A DNA stretch of 64,000 bases from Primulina eburnea (taxonomy: Eukaryota > Streptophyta > Magnoliopsida > Lamiales > Gesneriaceae), in assembly GCF_022965805.1 (NCBI RefSeq), contig NC_133103.1, positions 53,394,386 to 53,458,385 of the forward strand, in the 5' to 3' direction. The notes beneath the pieces are model-generated. The model saw only the letters and a list, made by a program, of their open reading frames with translations, was not told where the DNA came from and searched no databases. Positions 55,813-64,000 of this stretch are shown in pieces (position 1 is the first letter of the stretch; each line of letters begins with the position of its first letter). The position numbers and the translations under genes are program-made.

Positions 55813-57110
55813 ATTTTGCTGCTTCTATAAAATCTGAATTAGAAAATGGTAATTTCGACCATATTATCCAACAAAATAACTTTACTAATCTTACTTTACA
55901 TTCTTTAAGAAATCAAACTACCTGGATAGAAATTTTTTATCAAAATCCAAACAAGAAATTTCTGGTGGTGAAAGTTCAAAAACTTTAATGATAAAACCCC
56001 CTCCTAATCTTAAAAAGAAAAATTTCTTTAAAGTTATAAAAAATATGAAGATTTTATGGTATCTCTAACAGACAGATTACAAAAATTTAATATAAAAGAA
56101 AATTTTCTATCTCGGTAATAACCAAAACTGAACAACTCGAAAATTTTTCAAGCTCTTCTGATGAAGAAATGCAAATTTAAAAATTGCATAAAAATTGATC
56201 TTCAAACTCAAGAAAAAAAATAATACGTTCAATTTAATAGAGAAGCCATTACTGAATGGAATATAGATGGAAAATCTCAATATCAGATAAAAACTGTTAC
56301 TAAACAGATGTTAATATACTATTCTGCCGCTAAAATAAAATGTAATAATGATAGGCAGATTGCTCAAGCAATTATTACTGGCTTTACTGTTCAATTCAAA
56401 AGAAGTCAAGAATAAAATTCTTAATTCCTCCATAATTGATCTTCATGGTAGAAAAGAATCTGGTATGTTAATACACTTATTTATACTATATTATCTAATT
56501 TTATTGGAGCTAATGAGCTTCAATTAGATAGATCTCAAGAGAAATTAATGAATTTGAGATGTCCAACATTATATGAATTCAGATAGTATAAAGATGTTTT
56601 TATGACAAAAGTTTTAACTAGAAATAATTGCAACGCTAACTTCTGGAAAGAAAAATTCATTTATGGACTTCCAGTTCTTTTTGCTGAAGGAGTTAAAATA
56701 GATTAAAATCTAAATCTCCAACAAACTCTATAGATTGGAGTTTACTCACTTATGGTGATATATCTGCAGAAATAACAGAAGAATGAATAACTCTTTCCAA
56801 TGATATTAAGTTAAAAAGACAGCTTGATATGCAAAAAGAAGAAAATCATAATATTATCGGTGATTTTTGTGAACAAATAGGTTTTCAACCAATTCAAATC
56901 CTGAAAAAGATAAGAAAAAGAAAAGATTTCCTTTTAAAAAGAAAAAATATTATTCTAAGGATAAAACTAAATTCAATAAATATTCCAAGAAAAGGTCTAA
57001 ACAGGCTATAAAAAATGATCAAAATAAAGTTACAGTTTGTTGGAAAAATGGAAAAATAGGACATAAAGCTAATAAGTGTCATGTCAAGAAAAAGATTAAT
57101 AATCTTAATA
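55813..57110 (+). pseudogene. Pararetrovirus B linker and coat protein with altered zinc knuckle
   Basis: Linker FTNLTLHSLRNQTTW (near 55890) is followed by coat-protein blocks: ITEWNIDGKSQYQI (about 56247-56290), AQAIITGFTVQFKRS (about 56365-56410), LQLDRSQEKLMNLRCPTLYE (about 56520-56580), NFWKEKFIYGLPVLFAEGVK (about 56640-56700) and ICGDFCEQIGFQP-type sequence near 56870. A basic run precedes CWKNGKIGHKANKC (57039-57080), the gag-like zinc knuckle with the second Cys replaced by Asn. Stops near 56415 and 56585 break it. The protein would package viral nucleic acid. Confidence 0.65.
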
Positions 57111-57586
57111 TAGACACTGATTTAAAAGAATCATTAATAAATATTCTTCTAAATAAAGAAAAAAAATTAAAACAAAAAGACTTTTATGTCAATGTTATTG
57201 ATTATGAATTATCTGAAGAATCTAATAGTGATTCAGGTAATGATTCTGAAATATCAGAAAATAAAATTTGTGATCCAGATTGTGACTGCGATACTTATCC
57301 CATAAATTTTATGGGATTAGAAATAAATGTAATGTCAAATGAAGAAACTTTCATTCTAGATCTTATAGATCAAATAAAAGATTCTATAGAAAAAAGAAAA
57401 TCTATAGAACATTATTTGAATATGGCAACTCAAAAGCCTACTAAACTTGTACAAAATACTGTACAAAAACATGATTTATATTCTTATAATAAAATATTAG
57501 AAAAAACAAAACAAAAAGAAAGATCCTACTATCTTAATCATGAAGATTTTAATAAAATGATGGGGCAAATAATATTTCTTTGCTGA
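57111..57586 (+). pseudogene. Pararetrovirus B acidic/coiled linker after the coat protein
   Basis: Continues after the knuckle with LKESLINILLNKEKK, an acidic segment DSDSGNDSEISENK and Cys-rich CDPDCDCDTYP (about 57270-57300). Then comes ILDLIDQIKDSIEKRKSIEH in the open stretch 57311-57586. This layout (acidic, Cys-rich, then helical) precedes the protease in related viruses. Here it is joined directly to the tail ORF near 57545. Confidence 0.55.
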
Positions 57587-57915
57587 AGAAAAGGTTTATG
57601 ATAGACAAGGAGTCATAGCTATCGGATCAGCTAAAGAAGCTATGAAGAATCTAAACAAAATACTCCAACCCATGCCACTTTGCTTAAAGAATTAATTCAA
57701 CATATAGACAAAAATACTATTACTAATATGTATGCACAAGTCTTTGGTGATAAATCTCAATTACCATTCCCCACACAAGCATCCACACAAGCATCAACCT
57801 CTTCCTCGAAAGGAAAAGATAAATTTTTTTCAGATACAGAAATAACTGCTCAAGAGTAAGATGCTCAGGATCCCTATGAAGAGTGAGATGATCTTTTTGC
57901 ACTATTGAATTCATA
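57587..57915 (+). pseudogene. Pararetrovirus B tail ORF, second copy
   Basis: Matches 53300-53628 with small differences: an ASTQASTSSSKGKD segment with a short repeat, and stops after TAQE and PYEE. It is less preserved than the first copy. Confidence 0.7.
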
Positions 57916-58097
57916 AATCAGATGAAGTTGTGAAGATGAAGATGTGACTAAAAGTCTATTGTAATAATTATGTCTATGTATTATTAAAATAAGGCTTGAA
58001 TTATTGTGTTTGTAACCTTATCTGTTATTATGTACGTGTCAGTTTCTTATTAGTAGTAGTACTGTAGATAGTGGAAGTACTGTTTCATTTTCTTGTC

Positions 58098-58105
58098 TAT
58101 TTAAG
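58098..58105 (+). promoter_or_regulatory. Pararetrovirus B promoter, second copy
   Basis: TATTTAAG in the same context as 53810-53817, 4288 bp downstream of it. Confidence 0.55.
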
Positions 58106-58464
58106 AAGTGGATGTTCTTTGTGCTCCACACACGAAAAGCTCTTCTCTCTTTTAATAACAGTCTACTTTGTGCAACATCCCTGGAGTTGGAAAAACATCT
58201 CTTCCATTCAGAATTATTTAAGTTTATGTCTTATGAATTCCATTATATATTTAATCCTCCTTTAGATTATATCATTCTTACAGTGAAATATCTTTTAAAA
58301 TTAAAAAGAAAATTAAATTATCGTATCACGTTTCTTGAGTCTCAATTAAAAGACTCATTTATTAATCATGTTTATAAGCAGTGGTTTACTAATCCAAGTT
58401 TAGAAAGATCTAAGCTTGCCTTAATGGCTTTCAAGAAACAAAGTTCACAACTTGCTGCTTAAAG

Positions 58465-58478
58465 TGGTATCAGAGCCA
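58465..58478 (+). other. tRNA-Met primer-binding site, second copy (exact)
   Basis: TGGTATCAGAGCCA matches the initiator tRNA-Met 3' end exactly; the surrounding 80 bp match 54130-54210. Confidence 0.85.
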
Positions 58479-58872
58479 TCTATTGAATAAATTCTTCTAA
58501 GTTAAAGAGATCATATTCTCTTGTTCAAAAGAAAAGAAGGTAGTTCTATCCGAGAGCAATCCTTAAGTCAGGTATCCATAAAGCCTGAAGGTTAAGGTAT
58601 GAATAAATCATTGACAATATCTACCCAAATTCCTAATGGACAAGATAATAAGATCCTTTACTAAGAAGAAATCTTCTAATAGTGGTAATATTAAAAATAA
58701 AAAATTATTATTTCTGAAAATTTTGAGAAAAACATTCAAGACTGGAAATTACTAGCATCTTCTAATACGAAGATTTATAGATCTGATAGTTATAATTTTA
58801 GATCATATTATATCATAAAAACAATTGAAGAAGCAATTCTTCTAAAAGGAGGATATTATTCATTTAATTTGT

Positions 58873-58897
58873 CCGTCGCTAAAGAATTTAGCGACGG
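58873..58897. repeat. Perfect 11-bp hairpin at the edge of pararetrovirus B
   Basis: CCGTCGCTAAA and TTTAGCGACGG are separated by GAA, followed by another CCGTCGC at 58903-58909. Similarity to the first viral unit ends at about 58870. Confidence 0.85.
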
Positions 58898-58909
58898 TTT
58901 ATCCGTCGC

Positions 58910-59192
58910 AAAAACCATTGTGAATTTTTGTATTGTATATATTTAATTTTGTGTTAACTTAATTTTTCATATTATATATATAAGATTGGAAAAAATTTGG
59001 AAATTATTTGAATTTTTGTTCTTATGTGTTGCATTTATTAATGTTTACAACGTCGATTATAGTGAAAAAAATTTTGAACTAATTAAAAAAAAGTTTGGCT
59101 TTCAATTTTGTCATATATTACGAGATCAATAATAATGTCGAAATAGCAGCGGGATCAATAATCAAGTAGTTGAAAAAAGATCACTAAATTAA
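58910..59192. other. AT-rich spacer
   Basis: Nothing recognisable between the hairpin and the copia LTR. Confidence 0.5.
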
Positions 59193-59740
59193 TGACCGAC
59201 ACAATAATAAAATCTCTAACACAATATATGTTGTGTATTCAAAACTTGATTCCAGATCCTTTAGTCTACTTTACGATCGAATGCAATTTCCTCTTGGAAC
59301 TTGAATCATATGCTCAAAACAAACATAAAGAAATCGAAACACAAAACGCGAGATTTACGTGGTTCGATCAAGAATATGATCTATATCCACGGGGGTGCTT
59401 CCACTATATCGAATCAATATACAAGAGAACAATTTTGATTGCAATAACAATCACTCAATTCCACAGTCCCTCTCTTCTTTGAATTACAGAGAAAAACTCT
59501 CGTGCCTTATGTGAATGATTTTGTTGCTACTTGTTCTTCTTCTTTTAGGGTGGCCCGTTATTATGCTTCCTCGCATGACTCCCCCTTTTATATATGTCCC
59601 TGAGGCAATACTCTGGAGGGCAATATTCGGTAATCAAGTGCAAGTCCTAACCACTCACCCTTATCCAACTAACTTGAAGTTGTTTTAACTGATTCTCCAA
59701 ATATGCTTGGCTGTAGAGAATTGGTTGCCGATATATTACA
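59193..59740 (-). repeat. 3' LTR of minus-strand copia
   Basis: On the minus strand begins TGTAATATATCGGC at 59740 after a purine tract, with a TATA box TATATAAAAGG (about 59588-59600). The end TGTCGGTCA at 59193 is inferred from the TG-CA rule only. Confidence 0.55.
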
Positions 59741-59759
59741 AATCTCCACCTTATCTGCA

Positions 59760-61058
59760 ACCAAGCTTTCCAGGAAGGCACCTCCTCCTGCCTTTCATCT
59801 TAAGGCAGCCTGCATCTGGTTACATTAACCAGATCCTTGCATTTATCAAATTTGAATGTCCCTATTACTTTGGTACACTTATAAGTTGGATTATCATTTG
59901 TGCTTATCTTCAAGACTTTAACATCTCCAGTCTCAATTACTTCACGAAAAAAGTGTAGCCTTACATCTATGTGCTTTGTTCTCTCGTGGAAGACTTGATG
60001 TTTCGATAGGTGTATGGCACTTTGATTGTCACAAAACACAGTCACTGACTTTTGCATGTATCCTAATTCTTCCATAAACCTTTCATCCACTTAGCTTCTT
60101 TAAACGCTTCAATGACTGCTAAATATTCAGCTTCTGTGGTAGAAAGAGCTACTATTGGCTGTAGGTTTGCTTTCCAACTTACTGCTGTGTTATTGGTCGT
60201 GAAGATGTATCTGGTTAGAGACTTTCTAGTGTCAACACTCCCAGCATAATCTGAATCCACATACCCTGCTATCAAGTTGTCAACTTCTCTTGAATCTTTA
60301 AAGATTAATCTGGTGTCTGTCGTTCCTTTAAGATAGCTTAGAATCCATTTGACTGCTTTCCAGTGTTCTTCACCTGGATTTGCCATAAATCTACTTACCA
60401 AACTTACTGAATAGGCAAGGTCTGGTCTAGTACAGACCATCAAATACATTAGGCTTCTTACTGCGCTGGCATATGGGACTTTCCTCATGTATTTTGTTTC
60501 CTCTTCTGAGTTTGGTGCTTGATTTGTTGAGAGTTTGAAACGTGGAGCCATTGGACATGATACTGGTCTCACATTCTGCATTTCAAATTTATTTAACACT
60601 TTCAACACATATCCTTGTTGCATCAGTACCAGTTCTCTCAACTGTCTATTTCTTTTCATTTCCATGCCGAGAATTCTTTTAGCTTGTCCAAGGTTTTTCA
60701 TCTCAAACTCGGTCCTCAGGTCGGCTTTTAATGATAGAATTTCCTCTGTATCTGAGCAAGCAATTAACATGTCGTCCACATAGAGCAGTAGGTACATGTT
60801 ACTTCCAGATTTTAGCATCTTACGATATACACACCAATCATAGTTGTTTCTTATGAACTCATGGCTTATCATGAAGTCATCAAAACGTTTATACCATTTC
60901 CTCGGTGCTTGCTTAAGACTATAAAGAGATTTCTTTAGTAGGCATACCAGTTGAGGCTCACTTTTGACTTCGAACATATGTGGTTGTTGCATGTATATCT
61001 TTTCTTCAAGTTCACCATGGAGAAAAGCTATAGTAACATCTAATTGCTCAAGCTCCAT
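59760..61058 (-). pseudogene. Copia reverse transcriptase and RNase H
   Basis: The open stretch 60063-61058 (331 codons) starts ELEQLDVTIAFLHGELEEKI, then LKKSLYSLKQAPRKWYKRF and the active site LLYVDDMLIA (residues 93-96 YVDD). It continues with YASAVRSLMYLMVCTRPDLA, GYVDSDYAGSVDTRKS and ALSTTEAEYLAVIEAFKEA. A frameshift near 60075 passes to the second stretch (59800-60090) with VTVFCDNQSAIHLSKHQVFH and HIDVRLHFFREVI, completing RNase H. Only this frameshift separates the two. Confidence 0.85.
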
Positions 61059-61575
61059 GTTTTCCTTTGCTGCTAGAGCTAAAATGGACCTTATCGATCT
61101 ATGTTTGACAACAGGTGAGAATACTTCTTGAAAATCTATCCCTTATATTTGTGAGAAGCCCTTAGCGACCAATTCGCCGTGTACCTTGGTTTTTCAACTC
61201 CAGGAATGCCTTCTTTTTTCTTGAATATCCATTTACATCCAACTATCCTTTGATTGTTTGGTTTTGGTACCAATTCCCATGTATTATTCTTTTCTAAGGA
61301 ATTCATTTCGATTTTCATAGCTTGGTACCAATCTTCTTTAACATCAGAACTCATGGCATCTTTTAGGCTTACTGGATCATCATCATTGATTTGAGATGCA
61401 ACTGAGAATGCATATGAGACAATATCTGCATGTCCTAATCTTTTTGGTGGTTTAATGACCCTCCTGATTCTGTCCTTGCCAGCTGATAATGCCTCAAGTT
61501 ATCCCTGTCATTTGAGTACCCTTCTGATTCTGTATCATCAGATGTGTCATTTTGAGTAGTCAGTTGAAGTTTATC
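61059..61575 (-). pseudogene. Copia RT N-terminal part, broken
   Basis: The stretch 61136-61354 reads DWYQAMKIEMNSLEKNNTWE and RIVGCKWIFKKKEG, the conserved entry of copia RT. A frame change and stop near 61137 separate it from ELEQLDV downstream. Between 61380 and 61575 the linker to integrase has several stops. Confidence 0.7.
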
Positions 61576-62733
61576 TTATAGCTCCACCTCAATCTTTGTA
61601 TTATTGTAAGGATCATCTTGTCTTGATGGGGACTTATCAGCTTCAGTTTCAGTTTTACAAGGAAAGTAGTCTTCCTTGAAGGTGACATCTCGGCTAATTA
61701 TTGTCTTTTGATTTCCAGGTTCTATGCACCAAAGTTTATAGCCTTTGTTGCCTTCAGGGTATCCCAAAAAAATACATTTGATTGCTCTAGGTTCTAGCTT
61801 TCCTTGTTTTACGTGTGCATATGCTACACAGCCAAAAACCTTTAGATCATCTAGACGTGGTGGTTCTTGAGACCACTTTTCCATGGGAGTTAAGAATCCT
61901 AGAGGAACTGAAGGCGACTTATTGATCAAAAAACACACTGTAATCACTGCTTCTGCCCAGAAGCTCTTTGGAACTCCTGAGTGTCCCAGTATGCATCTCA
62001 CTCTATCAAGGATTTTTCTATTCATCCTTTCAGCCAGCCCATTCTGTTGTGGAGTGTATGGTACATTGTAATGCCTTGATATTCCTTTACTTTTTCAAAA
62101 ATCATTGAATTCTTTTGAGCAAAACTCTAAACCATTGTCTGTTCTGAGTTTCTTTAGTCGTTTGTTAGACTGATTTTCAACCAGATTCAACCACTGCTGG
62201 AATCTATTTAGTGCTTCGTGCTTATTTTTCAAGATATAGACCCATACTCTTCGAGAATAATCATCGATGATAAACATAAAGTATCTGGCCCCTCCCTTCG
62301 ATATAACTCTTGACGGTCCCCAAAGATCAGAGTGAGCATATTCCAAAGGGGCATAGGACACATGTATTCCTTTATTGAATTTCACTCTTGTAGATTTGCC
62401 TTTTATACAATCCTCACAGAACTCAAGAGTCCTTAGTGATCTGTTGCCAAGAAGCCCCTGTTTTTGGAGTTCTTGAATTCCTCTATCACTAATATGAGCC
62501 AATCTCAGATGCCACATCATTGAGTTGTCCAGGATTTGTTCAGCGGCACTAACTGATCCAGTGTGAGTACCTCCATGAAGAATATAGTGTCCATTTGATC
62601 TAACACCCTTCTTTACCGCAAGGGATCCTTTGTACACTGTCATCTTTCCATCTTGAGCTTTGAACGTGTAACAAAGCTGATCGAGACTTCCCAAGGAGAT
62701 CAGATTTCTCTTTAGCTCAGGGACATATCTCAC
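61576..62733 (-). pseudogene. Copia integrase, one nonsense codon
   Basis: 62095-62733 (212 codons) contains MRYVPELKRNLISLGSLD, the WHLRLAH and CEDCIKGK zinc-binding HHCC parts, HSDLWGPSR (first Asp), FIIDDYSRRVWVYIL and LRTDNGLEF (second Asp). A single in-frame TGA follows FNDF. The frame then continues with TPQQNGLAERMNR (catalytic Glu) into 61576-62025, which carries KVFGCVAYAHV and KCIFLGYPEGNKGYKLW. Apart from the TGA the domain is complete. Confidence 0.85.
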
Positions 62734-62841
62734 ATCTTTAAGTATGAGTTAAGTCTCATCGTGCATGGTTAGTCTTATTGTGCCAATTCCCTAAACTTGA
62801 CAAGTCTTATTATTAGCCAGAGTTACTTGTCCACCATTTAT

Positions 62842-63358
62842 TTATTCGAAAGACACAAACCAATTCCTGTTTGGTGACATGTGAAAAGAACATCCACTGT
62901 CTAAGATCCAATCTTGATTTACTTGTTGATCTCCAACACATAGAACTTCTGCACTTTCACAGCCATCCTGTGTAACAGATGCTTCTCCATTTTCATTTCT
63001 CTTGTCACCATATTTAAATCGATCTGGACAGTCCTTCCTAAAGTGGCCTTGTTTGTGGCATATAAAGCATTTCAGTTTCTTTGACTTGGGATTGAATTTG
63101 GCCTTCCTCTTGTTTGTATTTATTTCTCTTCCTTTCTGATTTTCCCTCAATGTACAAACTGTCTCCCAAGTCTTTGAATTCCTTTTCAACTCTTTTTTGA
63201 GATTCTTTAGCCTTCAGAACTTTCAGGATTTCGTCAAATATCATGTTTTCTTTTGCATATTTCATAAGAACTTGGGAGAGCATTTAGAAGAATGATAGAC
63301 TTATCCTCCTCCTTTATTTCGATTCCGATATTTTCCAAATCAAGTATGAGTTTATTGT
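62842..63358 (-). pseudogene. Copia gag C-terminus with zinc knuckle, and protease
   Basis: The minus strand from 63358 reads NNKLILDLENIGIEIKEEDK and LLNALPSSYE, typical copia gag. A frameshift near 63270 is followed by a Lys-rich stretch, the knuckle CFICHKQGHFRKDC (63076-63035) and WILDSGCSFHMSPNRNWF, the protease active site DSG. Protease continues poorly to 62740. The first part of gag is removed at 63359. Confidence 0.8.
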
Positions 63359-64000
63359 TGTAACGTTTCGCTCATTTTTAAAATTCTACGGGATATTTTT
63401 TTTTACTTAAATAATTAAAGCTCGCATTTTCGAAATAACATTTAAAAATGATCTTAAATATTCGACCATAAAAATAACGTCGTTTAAAAATAATCAAACC
63501 CATCTTTTAAAATATTCATATTTATTTTAACATAAAAATAGGCATGCTGTCGTACTGAAAATATCATTTAAAAATACTCATAAGCATTTGCCAATAAAAG
63601 GGAGTAAAAATCGTAATAGAAAAATATAGCATTTAAAAATGATCTTAAATATTTATCAGTAAAAATAGCGCATTTTAAAATAACCCAACTCGTCTAAAAT
63701 CATACGTAAACATAAACGTATAAAATTTCTTAAAATCATCAACGTATGAAAATATTCATCTCCTCTCAATCTCATAAATCGTAATGCGGAAAACATGTGG
63801 TCCTCGGGTCGTGTCACCTTACTAGGTCTGCCTACTCAGAGTTCGGCACCTCCAGTCTCCTCATCATTAAGCTCACCTGCATCACACACGCCTAGTGAGT
63901 CTAAAGACTCAACACACCTGCATCGTTAATAACAAGTACGTATACGTAGCACACAGCAGTGAAAAATATCATACTCAATATATCTTTCATGAACTTAAAA
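63359..64000 (-). repeat. Partial antisense copy of family R repeat
   Basis: Begins TGTAACGTTTCGC at 63359, cutting copia gag. It contains CACCTGCATCACACACGCCTAG and AGTGAGTCTAAAGACTCAAC (63895-63914), matching 19362-19400. It runs off the window. Confidence 0.65.

Larger units (their letters stand above)
53040..58870 (+). mobile_element. Endogenous caulimovirid B, tandem, polymerase-less
   Basis: Order: tail ORF (53090-53630), promoter (53810), primer site (54173), movement protein (54613-55416), an inserted repeat of a movement-protein segment (55606-55812), coat protein (56200-57100), linker (57120-57586), tail ORF again (57586-57915), promoter again (58098), primer site again (58465) and the first about 390 bp of the next unit up to 58870. 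The repeat distance between the two primer sites is 4292 bp. No protease, reverse transcriptase or RNase H motifs occur in the unit. Frames are broken throughout. This is a greater-than-unit-length insertion of a circular or concatemeric form. Confidence 0.8.
59193..63358 (-). mobile_element. Ty1-copia element (-), 5' truncated
   Basis: Minus-strand order from 63358 downward: gag (C-terminal half), zinc knuckle, protease, integrase, RT, RNase H, polypurine tract AAGGTGGAGATT (about 59741-59752) and 3' LTR (59193-59740). The gag N-terminus, primer site and 5' LTR are missing because another repeat begins at 63359. Damage is limited: a handful of stops and frameshifts. Confidence 0.8.

Noticed and set aside
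58465..58478. Possible tRNA gene at TGGTATCAGAGCC motifs
   Set aside because: Only the 3' end complement of tRNA-Met is present, in primer-site position; no cloverleaf sequence surrounds it.

Overview
The window is nuclear DNA of a flowering plant, most likely a eudicot. It is AT-rich and carries two plant genes with canonical GT-AG introns or a plant TATA promoter. Nearly all the rest is plant retroelement DNA: Ty3-gypsy chromoviruses, Athila-type gypsy, Ty1-copia, a TRIM, solo LTRs and endogenous caulimovirids. The repeat families look asterid-like to me, but I cannot name the species.

Host genes. A three-exon gene at 4642-7992 (+) encodes a 568-residue acyl-activating enzyme of the AAE7/ACN1 type (peroxisomal acetate-CoA ligase) ending in the PTS1 tripeptide SRL. 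A single-exon C2H2 zinc-finger repressor-type gene lies at 9227-9829 (-). Everything else that codes is retroelement or viral in origin.

Layout. 1-4515: endogenous pararetrovirus A, ending about 125 bp before the AAE7 start codon. 4642-9990: the two host genes. 11740-14410: LTR-like repeat debris containing a complete 868-bp TRIM (13346-14213, target duplication GAGGT). 14410-18056: 5' part of a copia element whose gag is split by an Athila-like solo LTR (16469-17980, target duplication CTTCC) carrying a GC-rich minisatellite. 18057-22644: a long LTR-like repeat in sense orientation that contains an antisense copy of the same family. 22713-40647: a decayed minus-strand Ty3-gypsy chromovirus with an extra open reading frame before gag. 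It has been invaded at 28916-36181 by a young Ty3-gypsy element with one open 1490-codon reading frame, equal 1298-bp LTRs, PBS, PPT and a perfect CTGGT target duplication. 40648-45455: a truncated Athila-type element. 45456-53010: copia fragments, one cut by a 2481-bp solo LTR (49850-52330). 53040-58870: pararetrovirus B, a tandem arrangement with two tRNA-Met primer sites 4292 bp apart and no reverse transcriptase between them. 59193-63358: a minus-strand copia element truncated in gag by another copy of the 18-22 kb repeat family (63359 to the window end).

The region reads as layered insertions. The order of events can be worked out from which element interrupts which and from target-site duplications. 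No RNA genes or CRISPR arrays were seen.
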